From: Planctomycetota bacterium
GTDB lineage: Bacteria; Planctomycetota; Planctomycetia; Pirellulales; PLA5
DNA length: 32,023 nt
NCBI GenBank assembly: GCA_029259895.1
Contig: JAJDEG010000005.1
Location: 1 to 32,023 of the forward strand
Direction: 5' to 3'
Shown: piece by piece, positions 1-9,400 of the stretch
Layout: each line of letters starts with the position of its first letter
Position numbering within the stretch: position 1 is the first letter of the stretch
Position numbers and translations under genes: made by a program
Notes under the pieces: generated by a model
The model's input: only the letters and a program-made list of their open reading frames with translations
What the model was told of the DNA's origin: nothing
Database searches by the model: none

Positions 1-1
1 C

Positions 2-811
2 GGCATCCGCATCGAGCGGAGCGAAGTACGCAACTTGCAAATCACCGGCAACGACATCGAGTACAACAACGACGCCACGCACGGCATCGCCGACGATCCG
101 ACCGCCGAGATTTACATCGACACGACCGCGCCGGACGCCACGGTGTGCGAAGTGACGATCGCCTCGAACACGATTCAGGCCACCGTATCGCGCGGCGGCG
201 CGAACTTGCGGATCGTCGAAGACGGTGCGGCCGCCGGCCGCCCGCCCGGTTTGTTCGCCATCACCGGCAACGTCGTCGGCAGTCAAGAAACCAACGTTCA
301 TCTCACGGGCTGCTACGGCATCACGCTGACCGGGAACAACATCTACTCCGCCGGTCGCTACAATTTGCACCTCGACAACTGCCGCCAGATGATCGTTAGC
401 TCGAATCAGTTTCGCCGCCACACGCCGGAATTCGGCACGGGCGTATTGATCGAAAACTGCCGCGACAGCGTACTCAGCGCGTGCCACGTTCTCGATGAAG
501 AGACGGCCGGCCAAGAGTCCGGGGTGCCGCTGTTGAACTTGCGTCGTTGCGAAGGCCTGACCGTCACTGGCTGCCAACTCGTCGCGCCGGGCGTGACCTG
601 CCTAGTGGTCGAAGACTGCCGCGATACTTTGGTGAGCAGTTGCTCGCTATTCGGCCAAGACGCAGACAAGGCCGCGGGCAAGCCGGCACTCCGTTGGGCC
701 GGCTCAGGAAGCGGCAATCAGCTCGTCGCCTGCCGAATTCGGCCCGCCATCGGCGACAACGACATCGCAGCCACCGCCAACGTACAACAACTAGGAAACG
801 CCGCCGGCTAG
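2..811 (+). CDS. Right-handed parallel beta-helix protein, C-terminal part (5' end outside window)
   Basis: The open frame runs in from the left edge, so only the last ~269 residues are visible and the start is not in the window. The protein is built of short repeats of the type ITGNxI / VSSCxL / LTGCYGITLTGNNI, the pattern of a right-handed beta-helix (pectate-lyase or NosD-like fold), in which Asn, Cys and Ser stack inside the coil. Rungs can be followed from about residue 10 of the visible part to near the stop. Such folds bind or cut polysaccharides, but the rungs alone do not tell which, and no catalytic motif is evident here. In planctomycetes these are usually large exported proteins. 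The fold is fairly sure; the function is unknown. Confidence 0.75.
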   Translation, partial: GIRIERSEVRNLQITGNDIEYNNDATHGIADDPTAEIYIDTTAPDATVCEVTIASNTIQATVSRGGANLRIVEDGAAAGRPPGLFAITGNVVGSQETNVHLTGCYGITLTGNNIYSAGRYNLHLDNCRQMIVSSNQFRRHTPEFGTGVLIENCRDSVLSACHVLDEETAGQESGVPLLNLRRCEGLTVTGCQLVAPGVTCLVVEDCRDTLVSSCSLFGQDADKAAGKPALRWAGSGSGNQLVACRIRPAIGDNDIAATANVQQLGNAAG

Positions 812-1002
812 TCTCGCGCGACGATTTCAGAACGACGACTCCAGAATACGTGTTGCAGCACGCTCGCCAGATTTCGTCGTGGCATGGCCTCTCGCTCGGC
901 TCATCGCCGCACCGGGGACATCAGGCACGAATTGGCTAGGTCCATCATGCGCGTCATTGGACGAGCGTGTCGGCCTTGTCCGTATGACGCGGGCGGCGTA
1001 GG

Positions 1003-1036
1003 CTACTCGGCCTTTGGCCGGCCAAAGGCCGAATAG
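1003..1036. repeat. 34-bp near-perfect palindrome
   Basis: Positions 1008-1031 form a perfect 24-bp palindrome (centre GGCCGGCC, arms CGGCCTTTGG and CCAAAGGCCG). It extends to 34 bp with one mismatch through flanking CTACT and AATAG. It lies 54 bp before the oxidoreductase start. No T-tract follows on either strand, so it is not a classical terminator. It could be an operator, a cruciform-prone site or a dispersed element. Confidence 0.7.
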
Positions 1037-1089
1037 TGCTTGCCGCCAGCCTGCGGCCACCCGCCACCGCCTCACCCCGGTTGAATGCC

Positions 1090-2199
1090 ATGCCTTCATC
1101 TAGTCAGCCCATCCGCATCGGCATCATCGGAGCCGGCGCGGTTAGCGATTATCACCACGTGCCGGGGATTCGGTTGGATTCTCGGTGCGTTCTGGCGGCC
1201 GTTTGCGACACGAGCGAGGAGTTGCTGGCGAAGCGAAAGGGCGAGTGGGGCGTCGAGCGCGTGACGACCGATCCTTTGGAGATTTGCCGTGGCGACGATG
1301 TCGATGCCGTAGTGATTGCTACGCCGAACTTTACCCATCGAGCGATCGCCGTCGAAGCAGCCAACCACGGCAAGCACGTAATGTGCGAGAAGCCGCTCGG
1401 GCTAAACGGGGCCGACGTGCAGGACATGTACGACGCCGCTCGACGAAACAAGGTCGTGCACATGACGGCATTCACGTATCGCTTCGCGCCGGCGATGCGG
1501 TATTTGTCCCATTTGCTAAAGGGCGGTTCGCTCGGCGTTCCGAGGCACTTTCGCAGCCAGCGTTTTTTGGATTGGGCCGAAACGAGTTGGGGTTGGCGAC
1601 AATACAAGGCAACGGCCGGGGCCGGCGATCTGTTCGACATGACGATCCATCGCTTGGACTTTGCGATGGACCTGTGCGGGCCGCTAGCCCGAGTCTGCGG
1701 AGCCGTGGCGCGGTTTGCTCCACGGGACAAGACGAAGGAAGGGAAGGAATGCCCGCCGTCGGAAGTCGACGACTGGTCGGCATTGATCGGCGAATTTCGC
1801 GACGGCGCGGTCGGCGTCTGGGAAGGAACGACGCTGGCCAAGGGCTATCACCGCAATGGATTCGGCCACGAATGGGCGGAGATCAACGGAGCGGAAGGTT
1901 CGGCCGTGTATCAATTGCACGAGCCGAACACGATCCTGCTGGGCAAGACCGGCGACGATCTGCATGCAGTGCCGGTGCCCAGCGAATTCCTCTCGCCGCT
2001 GGGAAGCCCGCGGAACCCGACTGAGGGTGAACCGGCGACGGTTTTCCGGTACGATTTGATGTGGGAGTTCGTGTCGGCGATCGTCGAAGGGCGCGAGGCC
2101 GTGCCAAGCTTCCGCGACGGGCTCAACGCACAACTAGTTGCCGACGCCGTGTTGGTCTCGCACGAAGAGCGGCGCTGGGTCGATTTGGAATTGGAGTGA
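1090..2199 (+). CDS. Gfo/Idh/MocA family NAD(P)-dependent oxidoreductase
   Basis: 369 residues, the usual family length. An N-terminal Rossmann fold opens with IGIIGAGAVSDYH (residues 10-22, GxGxxx dinucleotide loop). The family EKP motif is at residues 100-102, its Lys contacting cofactor and substrate. The second domain carries DMTIHRLD (183-190), which places the conserved Asp and His of the active site. Enzymes of this family oxidise or reduce sugars, inositols or related polyols with NAD(P). Planctomycetes have dozens of paralogues, and the substrate cannot be read from sequence. ATG at 1090 is chosen because the preceding in-frame GTG (1036) falls at the edge of a palindrome and would add 18 residues with no family character. 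No signal peptide is seen, so it is probably cytoplasmic. Confidence 0.88.
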   Translation: MPSSSQPIRIGIIGAGAVSDYHHVPGIRLDSRCVLAAVCDTSEELLAKRKGEWGVERVTTDPLEICRGDDVDAVVIATPNFTHRAIAVEAANHGKHVMCEKPLGLNGADVQDMYDAARRNKVVHMTAFTYRFAPAMRYLSHLLKGGSLGVPRHFRSQRFLDWAETSWGWRQYKATAGAGDLFDMTIHRLDFAMDLCGPLARVCGAVARFAPRDKTKEGKECPPSEVDDWSALIGEFRDGAVGVWEGTTLAKGYHRNGFGHEWAEINGAEGSAVYQLHEPNTILLGKTGDDLHAVPVPSEFLSPLGSPRNPTEGEPATVFRYDLMWEFVSAIVEGREAVPSFRDGLNAQLVADAVLVSHEERRWVDLELE

Positions 2200-2371
2200 T
2201 CGTTTTGCATATCGTCCGTCGAAACGAACCGCGGTGGACGCGGATGGGGAGCACTGAGTTTGCGGACAAGACGACGTGACGAGTGTCGACGGAAGTTTTC
2301 ACGCTCGTCGATACCGACGAATGTTTCGAGTTTCTTATCCCTAGCCTCGAGACCCCAAGCCCCCGTTCTTC

Positions 2372-3391
2372 ATGGCCGATGACCTCGAACTTAACCGACG
2401 TTCGCCCGTTCGCCGTTTGACTGGTGTGCGTTTGGTGGCGACGGGAAGTTACGTTCCCGAGCGCGTGGTGACCAACGCCGATTTGGCGGCGCTGGGGTTC
2501 GATGCGGATTGGATCGTTCAGCGGACCGGCATTCTCGAACGCCGCTTCGCCCCGCCGGAAATGGCGACGAGCGATGTCGCGACCGAGGCGGCTCGGCGAT
2601 GCATGGAAGCGGCCGACGTGAAACCGGCCGATATCGACCTGGTAATTTTGGGCACGTTCACCGCCGACATGCCCGTACCTGCATCGGCATGTCGCGTGCA
2701 AGATAACTTGGGAATCTGCGCGGCCGCGTTCGACGTGCAAGCGGCCTGCGCGGGTTTCATGTATTCGCTGGTGACGGCGGCGCAGTACGTCGTCGCCGGG
2801 ACGAGTCAACTTGCGCTCGTCATCGGCGCCGACTGCAACAGCCGGGCGATCAACCCGAACGACAAGAAGACCTACCCGCTATTCGGCGACGGCGGTGGCG
2901 CCGTGTTGCTGTCGCGCGGAACTGAGGAGCAGGGGCTGCTCGGGTACACGCTCGGCTCCGATGGCGCGGGACGGGATTTGCTATGCCGCCCGATGGGCGG
3001 GTCGCGGATTCCGCCCAGCGAAGAGGCGATGGCGCGGGGCGACCAATACCTATTCATGAACGGCCGGCCGGTGTTCAAGTGGGCCGTGCGGCTGTTGGAC
3101 GATACGGTGCATGCCGTGCTCGATCGCGCCGGGCTCGCGATTAGCGACATCGACCTGTTCGTCATGCATCAGGCGAACAAGAGGATTCTCGACGCCGCGG
3201 CCGAGGCGATGGACATCGACCCGGACAGGATCGCGATCAACGTCGACCGCTACGGCAATACGTCGGCGGGAAGCATCCCGCTGGCGCTCGACGAAGCGCA
3301 TCGTGCCGGACGCGTCGGACCGGGGAGCCGCCTCTGCCTGAGCGGCTTCGGGGCAGGACTCGCCTGGGGCACCGCCGTTTGGCAATGGTAA
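2372..3391 (+). CDS. fabH: 3-oxoacyl-ACP synthase III (KAS III, FabH)
   Basis: 339 residues. It catalyses the first condensation of type II fatty acid synthesis, acyl-CoA with malonyl-ACP, in the cytoplasm. The catalytic triad is complete: Cys126 in VQAACAGF, His266 in MHQANKRI and Asn296 in YGNTSAGS. The start of the thiolase fold (GVRLVATGSYVPE) is at residue 18, so the ATG at 2372 gives a leader of about 17 residues; no better in-frame start lies nearer the core. It stands alone, without acpP, fabD or plsX beside it. A KAS III-like enzyme making a secondary metabolite or hydrocarbon head-group is a possible alternative, but the triad and length fit FabH. It converges on the helicase gene downstream. 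Confidence 0.87.
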   Translation: MADDLELNRRSPVRRLTGVRLVATGSYVPERVVTNADLAALGFDADWIVQRTGILERRFAPPEMATSDVATEAARRCMEAADVKPADIDLVILGTFTADMPVPASACRVQDNLGICAAAFDVQAACAGFMYSLVTAAQYVVAGTSQLALVIGADCNSRAINPNDKKTYPLFGDGGGAVLLSRGTEEQGLLGYTLGSDGAGRDLLCRPMGGSRIPPSEEAMARGDQYLFMNGRPVFKWAVRLLDDTVHAVLDRAGLAISDIDLFVMHQANKRILDAAAEAMDIDPDRIAINVDRYGNTSAGSIPLALDEAHRAGRVGPGSRLCLSGFGAGLAWGTAVWQW

Positions 3392-3435
3392 GGAATTTGT
3401 CCAGACCAAGTTCCCTGAATCTTGGCAGACTTCGA

Positions 3436-3521
3436 GTAGGGTGGGTCGAACGAAGTGTGGCCCGCCACGCGATAGATTACATACAATCCGGTGGGCATCA
3501 CGTTCGTTCGACCCACCCTAC
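3436..3521. repeat. Dispersed inverted-repeat hairpin element
   Basis: Two 17-bp arms, 3436-3452 (GTAGGGTGGGTCGAACG) and 3505-3521 (its exact reverse complement), face each other. The similarity continues inward imperfectly (AAGTGTGGCCC against AACGTGATGCCC in reverse complement), so the whole stretch is two units of about 32 bp in inverted orientation. A single further unit lies at 20543-20577. It sits between the convergent fabH and dinG-like genes, where a long hairpin could also end transcription from both sides, though no T-tract follows. Confidence 0.8.
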
Positions 3522-3580
3522 GAATTCGCCGAACGGGGAATCAGGAAGCCGTTTCTGGCCAAGTCCTAAGCGGGGCCGCG

Positions 3581-5602
3581 TCACTCGACTCGTTCCACGA
3601 CCACGCGGCAATCTGGCAACGATTCGAGGAGAAGCTTGCCGTATGGCTTCGAGCGAACGCGCGGGTCGAGGATCACCACCTGGCCCGTATCTTTTGAGGA
3701 ACGGATCAAGCGGCCGAATCCCTGTTTGAGCTTGATGGCGGCCTCGGGAAGTTGATACTCGCGAAACGGCACGCCGCCACGCTGTCGAATCGCGTCCAGA
3801 CGCGCTTCCAAAAGCGGCCGATCGGGCACGCTGAATGGAAGCTTCGTGATGATCACGTTCTGCAGCGCGTCGCCGGGCACGTCGACGCCTTGCCAGAAGC
3901 TATCCGTGCCGAACAGCACCGCGCCGCGCGTGGCCTTGAATTCTTCGAGCATTTGATGCCGGGGCGTGCCGGCACCCTGGCAGAAAAGTCGCAGACCGTC
4001 GCGGCCGAGCGAGGCCTCGAGTTCCTTCGCAACGCGCTGCAACAGTTGATAGCTGGTGAACAATACGAACGCATGGCCGCCCGTGCGATGGACGTAGCGG
4101 CGGACCATTTTAGAAACTTGCCGATCGTATGCTTCGCGCTGGCTCGACGGATCGGGCATGCCTTCGAGCAGAATTAGCGTCGCCTGGCGTTGATAGTCGA
4201 AGGGACTGCCTAACTGCTTGCCCCGTGCCTTGGTCGCGCCGAGACGGGTTTTGAAGAATTCGAACGAGGCGTCGCGCCCGACGGCGAGCGTTGCGCTGGT
4301 GAGAATTACGGTCTTCACCCGCGCGAACAGTTGCTCCGCGAGCACCGGCCCGACGTCGATCGGCGAGGCGGCGAGTGTGACGCGCGTGCCGCGGCGTTTC
4401 TGCTCGGCCTCGATCCAATAGACGCTGCCTTCGGCCGATTGCTCGACCCATTCATCGATCGCCGCGCCGATCAATTCGAGGCGATTGCCGGCCGACGTGA
4501 AATCTTGTCGCTCGACTTCGTCCTTGATGCGATTGCCTTCCTTGCGAACCATCTTGCCCAACGCGGCCAGCGCCGCACCGAGTTCGTTATGCACGACGCC
4601 GGCCTTGCGCACGCGGCCGTTACCGCCCCACTGCTCGAACCAGTCCTGAACGTCGCGAAAGAACGCGTCGGCCCGTTGGCGGCAGCGCATGACTTCCTGC
4701 TGCGGCGCGGCCAAATGGCGCGTGACGAGCAATCCCTTGTTGGTGCGGTCGTTGTAGAGTTTGCTCAAGACGTAGTCGACCTGGCTGGACGTAATGCGAA
4801 GCCCGAGGTGATCGCCGGCGGTGGCTTCGAGCGTGTGGGCTTCGTCGAGAATCGCGACGTCGTAGTCGGGCAGCAGGCTGACGTTCTGCCGCCGCAGGGC
4901 GAGGTCGCTAAAGAACAGCGCGTGGTTGACGATCATCACCTGGGCATGTTCCAGCCGCCGTCGGGCCGCGAAGTAGAAGCAGTCTTTGTACCGCGGGCAT
5001 TTGCGACCCAGGCAATTGCCGCTGTCGCTGGCCGCTTCGTCCCATACACTCGGCGAGGGACGAAACGGCATGTCGGCCAGCGTTCCGTCATGCGTCGTCT
5101 TGGACCACTTTACGAGTTCGCGGACTTGCTCGAATTCGCCAGCGTCGACGAACAGGCTACCGCCCCGCATGGCGGCCGCTTCGAGTCGCCGCAGACTGAC
5201 GTAGTTTCCGCGCCCCTTGGCGAGCACGGCAGAGAAATCGCGTGGAATGACACCCTTGAGCAGCGGCAAGTCCTTGCCCAAGAGTTGCTCTTGGAGACTG
5301 ATCGTGTGCGTCGATACGACGATGCGGCGGGGCCTACGCTCGGCGACGTCGTCATCGCCACCTTCCGCGGCAGCCGATTCGGGCGTCTCCGCTTCGGGTT
5401 CCGTCACCGCCAGAATCGCAGGCACGAGATAGGCGAAACTCTTGCCGACGCCGGTGCCAGCCTCGACCACCAAGTGTTCCTTCGCGGCAATCGCGGCGGC
5501 CACGGCCTCGGCCATCTCGACTTGCTGCGGCCGGGCCTCGTAGTTGGTCAATCGCCGCGCGATGCTTCCGCCGGAACCCAGGATATCGGCGACGGTGAGC
5601 AT
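3581..5602 (-). CDS. dinG: DinG-type (XPD-like) ATP-dependent DNA helicase
   Basis: 673 residues, an SF2 5'-to-3' helicase of the XPD/DinG family that unwinds DNA (R-loops, forks) using ATP. Visible motifs: Walker A AGTGVGKS (48-55), motif Ia VVSTHTISLQEQLL, three clustered cysteines of the Fe-S domain (C197, C202, C208 in NCLGRKCPRYKDC), NHALFF (226-231), DEAH (253-256), and motif VI QGFGRLIR (627-634). The first Fe-S ligand of E. coli DinG normally ends a KGRxNYxC motif; here it reads KGRGNYVS, so Ser136 stands in place of Cys. The ATG at 5602 is chosen because the Q-motif region (NYEARPQQ) follows 19 residues later; the frame stays open further upstream but is Arg-rich and overlaps the divergent gene. 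Confidence 0.85.
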   Translation of the reverse strand: MLTVADILGSGGSIARRLTNYEARPQQVEMAEAVAAAIAAKEHLVVEAGTGVGKSFAYLVPAILAVTEPEAETPESAAAEGGDDDVAERRPRRIVVSTHTISLQEQLLGKDLPLLKGVIPRDFSAVLAKGRGNYVSLRRLEAAAMRGGSLFVDAGEFEQVRELVKWSKTTHDGTLADMPFRPSPSVWDEAASDSGNCLGRKCPRYKDCFYFAARRRLEHAQVMIVNHALFFSDLALRRQNVSLLPDYDVAILDEAHTLEATAGDHLGLRITSSQVDYVLSKLYNDRTNKGLLVTRHLAAPQQEVMRCRQRADAFFRDVQDWFEQWGGNGRVRKAGVVHNELGAALAALGKMVRKEGNRIKDEVERQDFTSAGNRLELIGAAIDEWVEQSAEGSVYWIEAEQKRRGTRVTLAASPIDVGPVLAEQLFARVKTVILTSATLAVGRDASFEFFKTRLGATKARGKQLGSPFDYQRQATLILLEGMPDPSSQREAYDRQVSKMVRRYVHRTGGHAFVLFTSYQLLQRVAKELEASLGRDGLRLFCQGAGTPRHQMLEEFKATRGAVLFGTDSFWQGVDVPGDALQNVIITKLPFSVPDRPLLEARLDAIRQRGGVPFREYQLPEAAIKLKQGFGRLIRSSKDTGQVVILDPRVRSKPYGKLLLESLPDCRVVVERVE

Positions 5603-5908
5603 GAAACGCACTTTCTCGAAACGACGTACCACGTTGTCGGGTCGACGAGCTGCCGACCGCCGGCGGTCCTGGTCCGCGATCATACGCCCCCGGGGCGACC
5701 GCTGAACAGGGGAAGCCCGGTCTGCACGATCGTCGCAAGCCCGTCGATCGTCGCGAACCGAACTCGTTTCGTGCGTTCGCCGCTCGCCGTACCTGCGTCG
5801 TCCGTACGACGTAGATTTTAGGACCGTTACGCCTCCCCTTGGCCGTCGGCCCCGTTCGTAAACCGATCGAAAGATCTTTCGGCCGCCGCTAATCCCGGCG
5901 TTACGACC
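5603..5908. other. Divergent intergenic region (306 bp)
   Basis: It separates the minus-strand helicase from the plus-strand response regulator and should hold both promoters. I see no convincing -35/-10 pair. Two symmetric elements stand out: an imperfect hairpin at 5793-5814 (CTGCGTCGT, loop CCGT, ACGACGTAG) and a perfect 14-bp palindrome at 5868-5881. Confidence 0.5.
5868..5881. promoter_or_regulatory. 14-bp perfect palindrome before the response regulator
   Basis: CGAAAGATCTTTCG is its own reverse complement and ends 27 bp before the ATG at 5909. Its place in the leader of a regulator gene suggests an operator or an mRNA hairpin. The palindrome is certain; the role is inferred. Confidence 0.4.
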
Positions 5909-6361
5909 ATGAGCCACCGCCAGAAACTGTTAGTGATCGACGACGACGACGCCCAAGTCCGCTTGCTGACGAGGATTGTCAGCAAGTCGTTCGTCGATCG
6001 ATTTGAGATGACCGCGCTCACCGATGCGCAAGAGGCGTGTCGGTGGATCGAGGAATTCGGTCCCGACCTCGTCATCACCGACCTGGAAATGCCCGGCGCC
6101 AGCGGCCTGGACGTTCTTCGGACGACGAAACGTCGAAATCCGGCCGCCCAAGTGCTAATGCTGACGGGCTGTTCGTCCGCGCAAGCGCTGCTCGACGCGC
6201 TCGAGTTCGGTGCGACGGATTATCTGCTCAAGCCGCTGGTGCCCGACGAGTTGGTCGATTTGCTGCAGCAGTCGACCGCTCGCATCGAGCGATGGCAACT
6301 TGCGTTGACCGACACGATGCGATCGCGAAAAGATCGCGTCGCCGCGGTAGTCAGCGATTGA
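5909..6361 (+). CDS. Single-domain response regulator (CheY-like receiver)
   Basis: 150 residues, nearly all of it a receiver domain. The acidic pocket is DDDD (11-14), the phospho-acceptor is Asp58 in ITDLEMPG, the switch Thr is Thr86 in LMLTG and the conserved Lys is Lys108 in LLKPL. After the domain there is only a short charged tail (about 120-150) and no DNA-binding or enzymatic output domain. It therefore probably acts by protein contact, as a CheY-like shuttle or phosphorelay part. No histidine kinase lies beside it, so the partner is unknown; the Ser/Thr kinase at 12.5-13.6 kb is not an obvious partner. The gene points towards the surface-protein gene, which is transcribed in the opposite direction. 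Confidence 0.9.
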   Translation: MSHRQKLLVIDDDDAQVRLLTRIVSKSFVDRFEMTALTDAQEACRWIEEFGPDLVITDLEMPGASGLDVLRTTKRRNPAAQVLMLTGCSSAQALLDALEFGATDYLLKPLVPDELVDLLQQSTARIERWQLALTDTMRSRKDRVAAVVSD

Positions 6362-6369
6362 CGGTTGGG

Positions 6370-6388
6370 CGCGACGAAAAGAGTCGCG
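6370..6388. repeat. Small hairpin between convergent genes
   Basis: CGCGAC (6370-6375) and GTCGCG (6383-6388) form a 6-bp stem with a 7-nt A-rich loop just after the response-regulator stop. No T-tract follows, so termination is only a guess. Confidence 0.3.
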
Positions 6389-6480
6389 TCAGTCAATCCG
6401 AGCGCAAAGAGAACCGCGCAATGCCTACGTCGTCACGACGCGGCATCGCGCGGTCACATACCAATCTCCGTGCCGATGCC

Positions 6481-9400
6481 CTAGACGTAGGTGATCAAGT
6501 CGGCATTTGCTCCGCGCCGCCGATAGTCGATGACCCAATCGCCGAGGTTGATGATAAACCAGTCGGCACCGGAGCCGCCGCTGAGGATATCGAAGTCGTC
6601 GTCGACGGCCGATTCGTCGAGTGTGCCGTCGTCGATGCCCTCGGCGGCCGTGCGATCGGCGGCCCAAGCCTGAGACACGTCGCGCAGCATCGCGGCGGTG
6701 AACAGGGGCGATATGCTGCCGGCGACGAGCACGTCGTGCCCGGCACCGCCGACCAACAGGTCGAAGCCGTCGCCACCGATCAGCATGTCGTTGCCGGCGT
6801 TGCCGAACAGCAGGTCGACGCCGTTTCCGCCGAAGATCAGGTCACTGCCGCTGCCACCGTATACGAGGTCGTTGCCGTTGCCGGCGTCGATCAGCGTATC
6901 GACGAAAATCCCACTGTCGATAACGATGGTATCGTTCCCGTCGCGACCCCAAACGCGGATTTCGTCAATGCTCGCCAACGGGAAATCGGAAATCGTCCCG
7001 TTGATCGAAACTCGAATGGTCGAGCCGATGCGATCGACGAGCAACGTGTCGCCACCCGTGGCCGTGCCGCCAACGCGCAGGATTCCGTCGATAAGCGTGA
7101 CCGTTGCGTCGGCCACAGCAGGAACAACGTTGATCGTCACGGTCGCCGCGGCGCTCGTTTGAGCCGGGTCGCCCGGCGCGTTGTCCGGATCGCCACGGTC
7201 CGTCACCGTAAAGTCAAATGCAGCGCTCGTGGCCCCCGAACCGGCGGCCGGTTCGAAAACCAGCGCCGGTGGGCCGGCGAACGCGTCGCCGATTTGCACG
7301 TCGACTCCGCCGAACGTCAACGCTCCAGTAGTCGGCAACGACGTGACCGTGAACGTCAAGTTGGCGTCGGCCGTTTCGACATCCGAGCCGCTCAGCGTAA
7401 TCGTCACCTGACCATCCTCGGACACGTTCACGCTTTGTGCGTTGGCGGTTGGTGCGTCGTTGAGCGGATTCACCGTGATCGTGAACATCGCTGGGGCGGA
7501 CGTGTCGTCGCCGCCGTTGGCCGTGCCGCCGTCGTCCTGAACCTCGACCGTAACCGTGGCCGAGCCGTTTGCGTCGGCCGCCGCCGTGTACGTCAATGTT
7601 CCGTCCGGTGCAATCGACGGTTGCACGGCGAACATCGCGAAGTTCGTAATCGACGTGATGTTGTATGTCAGCGACTGGCCGGACTCGTTTGCCGGGCCGA
7701 CCGACGCCGTTGCGAAGGCAGCGACCGTTTGCGCGCCGCCGTCTTCGTTTGACGTATGATTGGCGGCAGACAAAAACGTCGGCGCGTCGTTGACCGCGTC
7801 GACCGTGATGCCCACCGAGTCCGAGTCCGTCTGCGGCCCGCCCGTGCCCGTATTGCCCAAGTCGTCCGTCAAGATGTCAACGGACGCTGGCCCGAAATAA
7901 TCCGCGTCGGTCGGCGCGAACACCGTGCCGTCGAGGGCGGCGTTGATGGCGGCGATCGTTCCGTCGAAGGTCATCGTGGTATCGCCCGTGCCGGTGCCGA
8001 CGTTAAACGTAAGCCCGGTCGTGTCGCCGAGCGTCAGCGTTCCATTGGTCGCCGACAGCGTCACTCGCATCGCCGCGCCGAACGCATCGACGTCGCCAAT
8101 CGAAATCGCGTTGCCGTTCAACGCCGAGAAAGTAAGCGTGGAGCCTTCGTTGAGCGACTGTGCGCCGGGTACGCTATTGACCGGGGCATCGTTGGGATCG
8201 ACGAAGATGTACGCCGAACCGGAATTGGAAATCGGACCTGTGTGGTCGTGTAACCGGGATCCGACGACGATAAAACCGCCGTCCAACGCGACGGATTGGC
8301 CGAAAAAGTCCTGGTCGCCGACGATGCTGTCGGTAGCATTGATCAGGTCGCCCGGTCCCCAGATGCTGCCGCTTTGTGTAAACGCGAAGGCACTGCCGTT
8401 GACGCCGCCGGTTGCGCCGACGACCGCCAAATTGCCTTGCAAGTCGACGGCGGTTCCGAACAAACTTCCCGACGGCGGCAAGAGCTTCGCCTGCTGCGTC
8501 CAGATCGCGCCACCACCGGTAAAGACGTAGGCTGCGCCGTTTGTGTTTTCCTTGGGCGCTCCGATCAGAACCGTCGATCCTTCGACGGCAACGGACGTGC
8601 CGAATTCGTCGTCGACGGATTGGTCGCCGGTGGCCACGATCTTGGCGACCTCGGCAAACGGATTTCCCGCGCCGGGTCGATCGAAGACGTACACGGACCC
8701 GTCGTTCGATGCGGCACCGTTGTCGAACGGCGCGCCGACGACGATGCGGTTGGCGAAGATGTCGACGTCGAAGCCGAAGCGGTCGCCGGCAGCGCCGTCG
8801 CTGGCGAGTAGTTTTTGGGGCGGATTGACGGTCCATCCACTGCCCGTGTCCTTGAACACGTATGCCGAACCTCGCACGACGCCGGAAGCGTCGTTGTCGG
8901 ACCGCGCGCCTACGACGATTGTGTTGCCCTCGATGGCGACTGATTCGCCGAAGTTCTCGCCGACCGTGTTTTGGCCGACAAAATCGGGAACGGGCAGCAA
9001 ATGGGCCGTCTCCGCCCATGTTCCCGGGCCCGACGGTTCAAAGACGTAGACCGAACCTTCATCGCCGAAGGTCACGTCGTCGCCGATCGCGCTGACGACA
9101 ATTGTGCCGCCCGAAATGGCGACGGCGCTTCCGAAGCGATCGCCGGGCGCACCGTCGCTGGCGACCAACGTCGCGATCTGATTCCAGGTCGATCCGGTTC
9201 GCTGGAATACGAATACTTTGCCTTCGTCGGATGTTGGCGTCACGGTAATGTCGTCGCGCCACGCGCCGACAACCGCCAAGTCGCCCTCAATGGCCACCGT
9301 TTGGCCCAATTCGTCGTTTGCGGTCAGGCCCGCCGACAACAATTCGGCTTGCTGGGTCCAGGAAGCCAGCACGCGGCGGTGTTCGAGCGATTCAAAGACG

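Noticed and set aside
3436-3521. The inverted repeat as a CRISPR or insertion-sequence end
   Set aside because: There are no regularly spaced repeats and spacers, no transposase frame between the arms, and no target-site duplication.
4331-5821. A 496-residue open frame on the plus strand opposite the helicase gene
   Set aside because: It mirrors the codon structure of the helicase, is rich in Arg/Ala/Gly without any domain, and the minus-strand frame has all helicase motifs.
6037-7752. A 571-residue plus-strand frame overlapping the response regulator and surface-protein gene
   Set aside because: Its sequence is a shadow of the GC-rich surface-protein repeats, and it overlaps a clear receiver domain in another frame.
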